From: Edaphochlamys debaryana
Taxonomy: Eukaryota > Chlorophyta > Chlorophyceae > Chlamydomonadales
Assembly (NCBI GenBank): GCA_016858145.1
Contig: JAEHOE010000029.1
Span: forward strand, 682,001 to 746,000
Direction of reading: 5' to 3'
DNA length: 64,000 nucleotides
Part shown: piece after piece, positions 35,101-47,100 of the stretch
Layout of the letters: the number at the start of each line of letters is the position of its first letter
Position numbering within the stretch: the stretch's first letter is position 1
Program-made: the position numbers and the translations under genes
The notes under the pieces: model-generated
Seen by the model: only the letters and a program-made list of their open reading frames with translations
Told to the model about the DNA's origin: nothing
The model's database searches: none

Positions 35101-38100
35101 TGAGGTCATGTGCACTACTCTGGGGCTTTGATCCCTTAAAGGTCCAGGGAAATCTGGGTGGAGGAAGGGGGAGGAGGGGGACCGCGCCCAGCCAGTTGGG
35201 GCGGAGAGGTAGAGGTCATGTGCAATACTCTGGGGCTTTGATCCCTTAAGGGTCCAGGGAAAGCTGGGTGGAGGAAGGGGGAGGAGGGGGACCGCGCCCA
35301 GCCAGTTGGGGCGGAGAGGTAGAGGTCATGTGCAATACTCTCGGGGGCTGATCTTCTTGAGGGGCCAGGGAAATTTGGGTGGAGGAAGGGGGAGGAAGGG
35401 GACCACGCCCAGCCACTGGTCCCAGAAGGGGCAGAGGAGCAGGAGAGTTGGATAGGGCGGGCCGAGCAAGCTAAGAAAGGATGCTGTTGTTGTCGCCGGG
35501 CCTCGCTGAGCTCATTGTGCGCCCCTTCTAAGTCCCCTTCCGCTTTTCTTCTCCTTCCCTCCGGCAGGTCCGCGAGTCGGACGGGGTGGCGGTGGAGCAC
35601 CTGGTGCAGGTGGGGGGGAAAGGGGGGAGGGGGCGGAGGGGGAAGCGGGGCAAGGGACGTCCGCATGTGTTTTGACACGCGTGGGCACGGACGGCGTGGC
35701 GGTGGAGCACCTGGTGCACGTTGGCAGGAGAAGAGGGCGGAGGGGTAAAGAGGGGAAAGGGGGCCGGGGGCTTGACTCGTGTGCGCGTCTGCCCTTGCTT
35801 CCACACACATACACACACACCCGGCTAACACGAGCAGCCGTTCACACACCAACCCCCCCAGCTTGCCAACACGGTCAACGCATCCATGTGGATCTCACTC
35901 CCCCGCGCCGCCAACGACTCGGACCCGTACGTGTACGGCATGGTGTCATACATGGCCAAAAACCTCAACGCGGGCCTGGGCCTGACGGTCGAGTACGGCA
36001 TAGGTGAGCCCAGCCGTACGGCGAAGGCCTGAGCCCTGCCCTTCTCGACACTCGGTCCGGCGGTTTTCACACCGGGTGTGTGTGCGGGGGGGTACTGACG
36101 CCCCAGACGGCCACGCCACGCCACGCCACGCCACGCCACGCCCGTCAGACGGCCCCGGCTGGCTGTCATAGCGGGTTCTGTCATATACATGTCTGCGCGT
36201 TTCCATCAAATTCATGCCTGCGTGTTTTGATCACCCAGAGGTTCTTGACCAACGCACCACATCCCCCCACCCCCACCCCACCCCAGACGGCCCCGGCTGG
36301 CTTTCCACGCACCTGCCCGTCCAGACCCGGCTGCTGTCGGGGGTGGTGCGGCGTGCCTGGGCGGAGGGGGGGCGGCCGGGCTCGGCCCTGCGGGTCATCC
36401 AGGCGTCGGGAGGCACCGGGTTGGTGGGGGGGTGGGGAGGGGCTGTTTGCGGGGTGGGGTGTCAGGGGGATGGGAGGGGGGAGGGGAAGGGGAGGGGAAA
36501 GGGATTGAGGGTCATCCAGGCCTGGGGGGGGGGCACCGGGTGGGTGGGTGGGGAGAGGTGTAAGGGGCGGGGCGGGGGGGGGGGGGGGTTTGTTGCTCAA
36601 CCGTGGGGTTAAGACGAGGGGGGTGGGGAGTGGGTGGTGCTTCCAAAGGTGCCCAGCTTATCCCCCAGGAACTCACTCCCCCCTACCCTCCCCACCGCTC
36701 CGCACCGCAGCACTGTATCCAATCAGCTGGGCGCCATCGCCAGCGGCGGTACGGAAGATATGTCGTACCTGGACGGGATTGCGATCTCGGCGGCGTTCGG
36801 CGGCGGCTCGCACTGGGTGTGGCCCACCATCCCCAACCCCACCTCCTGGGTGAGCGCGCCGTACGCCCGTACCGTACAGGACCGGGATCTGGCTAGGAGA
36901 CAGAGTCAGAGATCAACAAAGGGGGGACAGAGGGATAGCTGATAGCTGGTAACTGATAGCTGGGATATCTCCCATGTACCGCACACTCTCCTGGGCAGCT
37001 CTTTGATGCGGAGTGCAGGAGGCGTGCAGTCGGGAGGGCTCAACTCGACGGTTTGTGCGATGCTCGCCTGACCCTGGCCCCTGACCCACACGCCCGCGCA
37101 GAATGACCCGTCCTTTCTGGCGGGTTCGCGACCGGACATCACTCTCGAATCGGCCCGGACGGCCATCACGTGAGCTCCGGCGCCCCTGCCCAGGGGGTTC
37201 GGCAGGGGGGTTCGAGGCGTGTGTGTGGCTCGACGGGGCCCGTGGGCTGTCAAGCCACGGCCTCGCGGGTTGCGGTGTGTGCTCGGCGCCCAGCAGCCTC
37301 CGCAGCCGCCCCCGCATCCGACGGACTCCGCTGCACCCTCAACCGCTGCCCGCGCCCCCCTTTCCTTCCCCCGTACCGTATGCACACCCTTCCAACCCGG
37401 GCATCTCACCACCCTTCCAACGTGTTCCTCCTTACCCGCCCGCAGCCAATCCCGCATCGCAGCCGACGCAGGCTATAACCAGGTCTTCCAGGTGAGGCCC
37501 TGCACGCGGTTGGCGGTTGGCGGTTGGCGGTTGGCGGTTGCCAGCATTGAGCGCTCCGGTGCGTTCGACCGCACCGCACTGCGGCGCACGCGCGCGCCGG
37601 GTACTCATCATCTGGGAGCCCCCTTGCCCCACTCTCCCGGACTCCACATCCCATACTCCCGAACGAACCCTGTCCTTCAAAACCATACACAAAACCGTAA
37701 CTCTCTCCTCCTCACTTTCCCTCCCCGCAGGTGCTCAAGTCCCGGGGCCTGCAGCTGCTGGGCTATGCGATGGGGCCCGACCTCACGGCGCCCTCCTACG
37801 GGGCCAGGGGCAACGTGGACTGGTGCGTGTGTGTGAAGGGCTGCTCGCATGAGCCTGGGAGTCGTGGGCGCGGTGATAAGCCGACTGGTGTGTGTGTATG
37901 GGAGGGGGGAGGGAGAGAGGCCGCCGGGGGGGGGGGCTGTGGAGGGGGTGGCGGGAGGACTTGCCCTGGGCTGGGGCCTGGAGGTATGGCTGCCCGGGGG
38001 CTGGTGGGTCTAGACTAGACCCCTTCCAGCCTCCCTTCCTTGAATCCGCCCCGATTCGTGGATTGGTCCATCTCCCCAGGCTGTACCGCTTCTGCCCCCC

Positions 38101-41100
38101 CGCCACCGCCACGTGGCCCTGCCGGCAGACACAGATCTACCCCCCCTGGGGCTACTCGGGTGAGGGGGCTCGGAGGGTGGGGCTCGGAGGGGTGCGACCG
38201 GGTGGCCCCACGCATAGGCCCTGTCCATTGTTGAGTGCACTTCAGCCCCTCAGCTACCTGCCGACCCACAAAACACACACGGTCTCCCACCTTACTACCT
38301 CTCATCCCTCCCCGCCCCCAGGCGGCCCCGGCTTCTACAACTGGTCCGGCCCCGCCGAGGTTGCGGCCGCCATGGCCCCCGGCAGCGGGTGGCTGGCGGT
38401 GAACGCATCGCGGGAGGCCAACACGGAGGCGGTGCTGCGGGCGGCCAGGTTCGACCCCAGCATGTGAGGGGGGGGGTCGGGGGGGTTGGGGGGGTTGGGG
38501 GGGCACGTGTGTGTTTTGGCGTGTGCGTCGCGGGAGGCCAACACGGAGGCGGTGCTGCGGGCGGCCAGGTTCGACCCCAGCATGTGAGGGGGTGGGGGTC
38601 GGGGGTTGGGGGCGGGAGCAGACAAGTTGTTTAGACGGATGGGATGGGGTTGGTTGGCGACTGCGGGGGAGGGGTTGTGCGGCGGCTGCGGCTCCCCTCC
38701 GACCGCCGCGGTCGATCGCCCCGGCTCCGCCTCACCCTCTCCCTCGCTTCGCCCACCCTCTCCCTCGTCTCCTCTGCGCACCCCCAGCTTCGACGTCACC
38801 TACGACGCGCTGCGGCGCTGGCATGGGCAGATGGGCGGCGCGGACGTGGTGGTGGACGTGGCCCGCCGTGCGAGCGCCTGCAGCAGCGCACCGGGGGTCT
38901 ACACGGGGCCGGCGGGTGAGGGGAATACGGGGGGTCGGTGATGAGGGCAGAGGGAAGGGGAGGACTGGGAGCAGGGAAATCCTTGGGGCAGCATGCGGGT
39001 GGTCTTCAGGCACTGTGCGTGGCAGATCAGAAAGCAATCTCAAGCTCTGCAGCGCTCCGTGCCCCCGTGCGTTCTGCTCGCTTCCAACTCCTCAGCCCCC
39101 CCTCCCCCTCCCCCACCGCCACCGCCGCCCTTGCCCCAGGCAACCCCACCTCGTACAATGTGTCGTACATGCCCATGGAGTGCCGTACAAACACGGGCGC
39201 TGCCCGCGCGGAGCTGCTGGCGGCGGCCGCCCGGCCCGCGACCAGCCCCGCCTACCAGGTGGGAAGGTTTCCGTGCGCGGCAACGACCAACCTCTAACCG
39301 CCAACCGCCAAACGCCAACTACCAACCACTTTGCTGACCAACTGTCACCCTCTCGTTTCCCGCTCTCTCAGGCCCTGCGCAGCTGGCTGGCCCGCGCCGC
39401 CGGCAACGCCTCCGCCCCCTCCGGCGCGCTGCCCACCCGCCTCAACGCCACCGCGCCGCCCATCCCCAGCCAGCGCCCCTGCGACCCGCCCTGCCTCTAC
39501 GGCTCCTGCATCTCCCTGACCGCCAACATGTCGGACCGGGCCTGCGTTTGCTGGGCGGGCGTCACCGGCAGCCGCTGCGAGACGCTTCCCAGCGCCGCGC
39601 CCCTGCCCCTGAACGGCTCCGGAGCCGGCACGGGAGCGGGTGGTGGTGGAGGGGGAGGAGGGGGAGGAGGGGGAGGGGGCTCCACGCCCTCAGCCTGCAA
39701 CACGCGTGTGGGCATCAACCTCGAGGGCATCGCCGACTGTGAGTTGCCTGGTGGTTGACGGCTGCTTGTGAAACGGTTGGCGGTTAAGGGCTTGGAGGGC
39801 GTGGGCGTGGGCGCGGGCGTGGGCGTGCAGTGGTGCCGCCTCGGGCTGCCCTGCTTTTCAGAACCTCGCGGCTCCTTAGGGTTGGAGATGCGCCATTACC
39901 GGTATTCTCTCAATTGGTACAGCTTGGATGTCTTACCCTCCCCCCCTGCTCGAATCCGCTTACTCAAGCAGGCCCTAACACCCGCAGAACGGCTTGGCCC
40001 CCTGCTCGATCCAAGCAGCTGAAGCTAATCACGCCCCGCTGCTGCAGGGTCTCGCTCGTGGACGTTCGTGGACGTCTTCAAGAACAGCCGCGAGTGGATC
40101 CCGCAGACCTTTAACAGTGGGTAACGGCTGGCGGTAGTTGGGGGTAGTTGGCGGTTCTTGGGGTGGGGCGTAAGGGGCCCGAGGGCGGTGGAACAGCGTT
40201 GCGGGCGCAGTGGCGTCCCGCATACGTCCCTCCTCTCACGACGACAGACCTCTCTCCTCTTGCACGCGACCCCGACCTTTCCACCCTCCTCCAATGCTGC
40301 TCTCACTACAAACCCTTGTTGCCATCATGACCCCATCCACGACCCCCAGCCGGGCCATGGAGCAGCGGCGCCCCCATTGCCTTCATCAACGCCTCCCTCG
40401 CGGCCGCCCGCGGCTGGGGCCGCGGCGCCGTGGGCTACCCCGCCTTCCTGCCCACGGACCAAAAGGTCTCGACCTTAGTCATGCGGGATCTGATGACTCA
40501 TATCCCGGGCGGTACGTACGGCGGTTGGTCCTGGTGCGGTTGAGGTCAGGGTTTAGTACGGTTCGCTCCGCGAGGTTGAGTTGCCTCATCAACTTCCCTT
40601 TTGCAAGTGCGGCACCAACCGCGTGACCCTCCGTCGCCTTTCGCCTTCCGTTCCTTTCTTATGCCGACGTTCGGATCCTGGCTTGCCGACTGCTGCTGCC
40701 CGTGCACGCAGGCGTGTACACGGTGCTGTACGACGGCCAGGGCGTGATCAACTTTGCGATGTACGACGTGACTAACATCGAGTGGGTGGAGGCGGGGCAC
40801 TGCCGCGTCACCTTCACGCCTTCAACCAACATGAACAACGGTGAGGGGGGGCAGGGGCATGCAAGGGAGCCGGGGCGAGACCTGGTCTGCATTTGTGACG
40901 GCCATTTGGTCGATTGACTTGAACGGTGTGCGTTATCCCTATTTATTGTCCCTTTCGCTTGCCTACTTTCCCAACCCCATCCACCTCCAGGCATCCTTGT
41001 GATCATTGAGCGAACTGACCCCGCCGACCCCATCCGCAACATCCGCGTCCTCACGCCCGGATACGAGACCTTCGCCGTACAGCCGGATCTTGCGTACGAG

Positions 41101-44100
41101 GTGGGCTTTTGGGGGCATTGGTTGTGGTTGGCGGTTAGCGGTTGACGGTTGCGGCTGGGCGGGAACACGGCACCCCAAGCCAGCCGTGCTACACCGAGCC
41201 ATTGTTCATTACTCGATCCAGATCCACATCCAGATCGCGATCCAGAAGCAGGGCCAGATCCAGAACCTTGGCCGCCCCTCTCGCACTCGAACCCGATGTC
41301 CAGGCCAAGGCCCCGCCCTTCCACCCCGCCCTGCTGGACTTCCTGCGGCCCTTCGGACTGCTGCGCTTCATGGACTGGATGGTGGGGGGGACGGGGGGGC
41401 GGGGGGAAAAGGCAGGGAAACAAGGCGGTGTGTATGTGACCTGCGTGCCAGGGGGACATGCGATTGCGATTGCGATTGCCGCTCTGCGCCCTCTCCCCTG
41501 CAGCACACAAACCTGGACCGAGTGCCCGCGGAGTGGGAGGACCGCGCGCGCATCGACGACATGTGAGGACGGGGTTTGGGAAAGGCGTGGGGTGGGGTGG
41601 GTTGACGACCGGACGACGAATACAGAATGTGGAGGGAAGCAGGGCTGGGGCTGGGGCTCGGCGCTAGGCAGCCATGCTGTTTTTGTCACAGCCAGGCGGG
41701 CAGGCTGAGACGTGTCTAGATGGATCGCTGCACTGCACTGTACTCGCTCGCATAGCCTCGCGCGAATAGCCTTGCATGAAGCGGTACTACTTGCGAACAC
41801 CCCTCCATCCTTCCCGCTCTCCACCCTTTTCCAGATCGTTCGCCACCAACCGGGGCGGTGTGCCCCTGGAGCACATGGTGCTGCTGGCCAACATGCTGGG
41901 GGTGAGGGGGGAGAGTGAGGGGGAAACATGGGGGGGAGGGCGTGTGTGTGTTTATTGGCACGGTGCAGGGGGCGTGGGGGGCGGGCTGGCATGGGCCGGC
42001 TCTCCCACACGCTGGGGTGCATGGGATGCATGCACCTCTCCCGGACTTAATCCTTTGCGATCGTTCTGACATGGGGGATTTACATGGGGGACTTCGAGCG
42101 AAGCTTCGGGCCCAACCTTTCAAAGCGTTGGCGGCGAACTTGAGCGTCATAAACTTCAGCATAACGGAACTTGCGTTGACCCTACGCACATGTCTTCGTT
42201 CTCGCGCGAAGAGCAAGATCTGGTCCTACGCTGTTTGCTGGACCGCCGGAACAAGGCCAAAACGAAGAACCTTACGGCCGCTGACTTCCGCAGCATCCCC
42301 CTCCCTCTCCCCGTCCCCCTCTACCCCTCCCTGATAGGCTGATGCCTACTTCAACATCCCCCACCTCGCCTCGGATGACTTCATCAATCGCTTCGCAACC
42401 CAGGTGTGCAGCTGGGAAGATCTGGGATGAATCGCGTAGCTGCTGCACTGCCGTACAGCACCGGATCACGTGACCTTTCATCTCCCCCGCTTGGACGAGC
42501 AGGTCAAGGCCACGCTGCGCCCCGACCTGAGGGTGTACGTGGAGTACAGGTGGGGGACGGGGGGAGGGAGGGGGGGCCCATGGCGGGGGCGGACAGGTGG
42601 GGAGGGTGATCTTGATCTTGATCTTGATCAGGGTCCCGGTCCAATTCTGGGGTCGGCAAGTGGGGTAACTGCGACCCTCCCGGTCACCCTTGCAATCCAA
42701 CCCCCCAAAACCCCATCCCCCCCCACACACCCCTTCCCCCCAGTAACGAGGTGTGGCACACGGGCTTCCCGGGTGGCCAGTACGCGCAGGCGCAGGGCCT
42801 GGCCCTCAACACCACGGAGGAGGGGGCGCGGTGGTACGGTGAGAGGGAGGGGGGAAGGGGGCGCGGTGGTGCGGTGAGGGGAAGGCAGGCGAACGAGATG
42901 CTGATGACGAAGGTCGGGCTGAAGTTGGCAACGCTTGGGGGCAGTTGGCTGCGGACAGGGCCAACGGGTAGGGTCCTCCGCTCGGCCAAACCTTTTACCC
43001 CTCCCCGCCTTGACCCCACAGGCGGTGCCACCAACGAGGCCCGGCTGTGCTTCGCCGCCCTCAAGACCGCCAACATCTCCAAGATCTTCAGATCCGTGTA
43101 CGGCACCGAGTACGACGGAAGGGTCTTCGCCGTCGTATCGGGGTGAGGCCGCCCCCTGGCGCCGCGCAGTCCCAAAGCCTTTACCGCATGCGGCGCAAAG
43201 CGAAGGGGCTTCCCTTCCTGCCCTTACGCAGCAGCTCACGCGCTCGCTCCTTTCATATGCCCTCTCACCTCACGCTTAACACCTTGAACTTGCACTTCGC
43301 TGTATCCACCCCTCCTGCCCCCGCCCAGCCAAGCCGTGTGGCCGATCACCTCGGCCAAGCTGCTGTCGTGCCGGGGCGCGGGTCGGGACATCGACGCCCT
43401 GGCCATCGCGCCGTATTTTGGAGAGTACGACGCCCGCCGCGACAAGGACCTGGGCGTGTTCCTCAACACGACGCTGCCGGGGCAGGCAAGTCGGTTGGGC
43501 GTTAGTTGCGGCGGTTGGTGGTTGGTGGTTGGCGGTTGGTGGTTGTGTTCTCTCGCCAACATGCACACCGTCGTCTGGCCTGCGCATGAGCCCGCCCCCT
43601 GTCTCGGATCCCCGTTGTCACCACTCACCACCCTTTTACAGCCTCCCATGGCAGATCCTCAACTCTACCGCCCCCCTGTTGGCCGCCACCTCCCAAACCC
43701 TCCTTCCCCGCTCTTCCCCCCTCCCTCACCCTCTCCCCTTGCCCCCGCGACACAGATCCTCAACTCCACCGCCCCCCTGCTGGCCGCCCACGCCGCCTTC
43801 GCCGCCAACGCCTCCCGGCCCGTGCCGCTGCTGTGCTACGAGGCGGGGCAGGGGCTGGCGGGGGACGGCAGCAGCGGCGACCTGGCCATGGCGGTGAGGG
43901 GTGGGGGTTTGCATGTAGGGGGGAAAGGGGAGGGAGGGAGAGGGGGTTGAGAGGGGGGGCGGCAGGTGAGGGGGGGGGGGGGGGCGGGGGGTGAGGGGGG
44001 GGGGGGGGAAAGGGCGCAAGAAAGAAGACGAGGACGATTGGGGGAAGGACGGGTGGCAGGGTCGACCTGGCACCGACCTGGCACCGACCTGGCCATGAGA

Positions 44101-47100
44101 TAGAGCAACACAAGGAGAATGCGGGGGAGAGGGCGAAGGAGAGGGGCGGTTGATGGAAAGTGGGGAGGGTGTTTCTGTCGGCGCTGTCACTGTCACACCT
44201 GACGTGCAAGCTGCTGCGTGCTGCCGTACGCAGGCCAATCGCGATCCCGGCATGGGCAAGGTGTACCGCCTGTACTACGAGCAGCTTACTAAAGCCAACG
44301 TCAGCCGGGTGGCGCACTTCAGCGCCGTCGGGGCGTACAGCAAGTGAGCGCTGGACCCAGGAGGTTGATAGGGTGTACAGATCATCGTATCCATGCCATG
44401 AGCACGTGACTACTGGGCAAAGGCATGATCAGGGCCCTGTGGGCAGGGCCCAGGGCTGAGATATCAGGCGTTGTGCCTCTCGACCCCTTGTCTCCTTGTC
44501 CCCATGTCTCCTTTTCTTGGTTCCTTGTTCCCTCGGCCTCTCGCGACCTATCCTCCACTCCCCTTCCCCCCTCCCCCCTGTCAGGTACGGCTACTGGGGG
44601 ATCCAGGAGTACATGGATCAGGATCCCCGCGACGCGCCCAAGATGCTGGTGAGGCAAGGGGGGGCGGGGGTAAGATTAAATGGGATGGACTCAGGGTCCA
44701 GGATGCATGATTTAGGATCCAGGCGATTCCAATGCATGGTTGCTGCGCCCAAGGCGCTGACGTGGCAGTGGAGAGGTTGGCTTGGGGCGTGGCAAGGGAA
44801 GGAAAGGGAAGGGACAGAGCTAGGAAGAACGAGGCACAGGGCCCAGACCAGCCTTCTGCCCGCCCCAAGTTCGTAGCCCTGGAGATCTGCCCCTTGCCCT
44901 CCACATGCGCATCTTCATTGCCCACTTATTGTGCTTGTCCTTGTGTGTACCTCGCTGTCCAACTCACCTCCCGCCCCGGCCCCCCGCCCTCCTCAATGTT
45001 CACCTCCCCCCCAGGCCACCACCGCTTACATCAATGAGACTCAGCGCTGCGGCCCCCCTCCGCCCCCCCGCGGCCCCCCCTGCCCCAACAACTGCACCGG
45101 ACCCGGCAACGGCCGCTGCCTCTCGGACGGCCGCAACCCGGGCCGCTGCCTGTGCTACAGGTAAGCAGGACTGCAACAAAAAAATGACAACATGGGATGT
45201 ATGGGTCGGGCAATGGTTGAGTCGCGGGTGTGTGTGCGGATGGGCAGAGAAGGATCGCGAAAGGTGCTTCCCCTCCCTAGACTCACCTCCGTGGTTCTTC
45301 TCCCTTTTTTCTCCCTTCTGTCCTTCTCCCCCTGCAGCGGCTTCAGCGGCCCCGATTGCTCCCTGGCCACCTACCAGGAGGTTTACAACTGCGGTTACAG
45401 GTGGGGGGCAAAGGGGGGGGACGGGCGGGGAAGGGGGGTAGAGGCGTGTGTGTATTGAGGGCACGGCAGCAGCAGGGGCAGGCCACCTACCAGGAGGTCT
45501 ACAACTGCGGTTACAGGTGGTGGGGGGGGGGCGGGTAAAGGGAGGGCGGGGAAGGGGGCCCGCAATGCCTGTATGGCCTCGATGTATCCTGTTTGTTTTA
45601 CAAGCAAGGAGTGTGGGATCAAGCGGCGGTGGACCCCCTCCCTCTCTTACTCCCCTCCCCCCCCCCCTGTCAGGTGCACCTTCGACCAGGGCGTGTGCAA
45701 CGTGTCCACCACCTCCCGCTTCACGCGCACCTGGAGTTGCTCCTGCAAGCCGGGCATTGGGGGGCTCACGTGCTCGCTCAACGCCTGCCCAAACAACTGC
45801 TCCTGGAACGGTGGGGGCCGGGGGCGGAGGGCAGAGGGAGATGGGGCGGAGGGGGGAGGTATGAGGTGTACGGAGGGGGCCCAAGGAGGTACCCAAGGCT
45901 CTTTAAGGACCGTTCGCCCTACCGTTATACGATCCCCTCCCCTACTCTCCCCCCCCCCCCGCCCCAGGCGTCCCCACTTCCCCCCCGCTTTCCCAGGCGT
46001 GTGCCTCGACCAGGGCATCTGCAGCTGCCCTGCCACGCCCACTTCTAAACCTCCCCTGCCCGACTCTTCCTCGTCTTCTGTTTCTTGCTCCCCCTCTTCT
46101 CCCCCCCCCCAGGCGTGTGCCTCGACCAGGGCATCTGCAGCTGCCCTGCCACGCCCACTTCTAAACCTCCCCTGCCCCACTCTTCCTCGTCTTCTGTTTC
46201 TTGCTCCCCCTCTTCTCCCCCCCCCCAGGCGTGTGCCTCGACCAGGGCATCTGCAACTGCTTCCCCGGCTTCGGGGGGCCCGACTGCGCCCGGGACTGCG
46301 GCTGCGGAGGCCACGGCCGCTGCTCCCCGGGGGGCGGCGTAGGCTGCGACTGCGACGTGGGGTGGCGCCGGAACGCCACTGGGCAGTGCGAGCCGGAGTG
46401 CAGGTGGGCGGGCGGTGGGGATGGGGCTGGGGATGGGGATTGGAGCCGAGGTTGGGGCGCTGCGTGCAAGAGGCGTGCAAGAGGCAGCCCGGGTGTTGTT
46501 GGGTGTCGGTGGGTGCGTTGACCTGTCGACCTACGTCCGTGTACCCAACCCGCCGCGCCCTTCCGCGCCCGCGCTGCAGCGGCTGTGCTCCCGGTGTGGG
46601 CTGCCTCGGCCCCAACGAGTGCGCCTGCGCCGAGGTAGGTTGGGTCGGGATCCAGGCCCCAAGTTACTAATGGCTCTAGTACTTAACTGCCCGAGGTTTT
46701 GGACCCTCATGGCACCTACCTAACTGACCATCCCGTGCACCCGTGCGCCTGCGCTCAGGTACGAGTGCCAGGTCGGGGCCCAGGCCCGCTTACTAAGGTT
46801 TTGGACCCTGCTGACTAAGGCATTAGTAGTAATCACCCTGGCCTGTGCTTGCGCTGAAACCCTCCTCTCCCAATCCCACGGCCCCTTCATCCCAGACCTG
46901 CGTGTACGGCACTTGTGTGCACGGCTCGTGCCGCTGCTGGGCCGGGTACGGCGGTACGGCATGCAACGTCAGCGAGGCGCAGGCGGCGGCGGTGGGGGTG
47001 TCGGTGGTGCCGCGGCTCAACCGGGGCTCTCTGGTGAGCTTTTGGCAGTACAGGGATGCAGTACGGGGATGCAGTACAGGGAGGCAGTTCAAGGATGCAG

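Larger units (their letters stand above)
32157..39258 (+). other. Giant gene exons 1-18: signal peptide and degenerate GH-like module 1
   Basis: Exons: 32157-32268, 32721-32812, 33138-33249, 33733-33810, 34072-34206, 34549-34676, 34961-35074, 35568-35609, 35862-36003, 36287-36419, 36711-36849, 37102-37169, 37446-37491, 37731-37822, 38080-38159, 38322-38463, 38788-38915, 39140-39258. The module shows the shared landmarks FRDLMK, GRYLVLWEGEG (beta-sandwich-like part), LLRFSAWM and LANTVNASMWISLP (barrel). Where modules 2 and 3 have YVE(Y/H)SNEVW, this one reads VEYGIDGPGW, so Asn and Glu become Ile318 and Asp319. Where they have TYEAG or CYEAG it reads GYAMG, with Ala460 for Glu. It is therefore probably not catalytic. 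It is extended by an extra 150-residue Cys-containing segment. Exon 3 seems to end at a GC donor. Confidence 0.75.
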
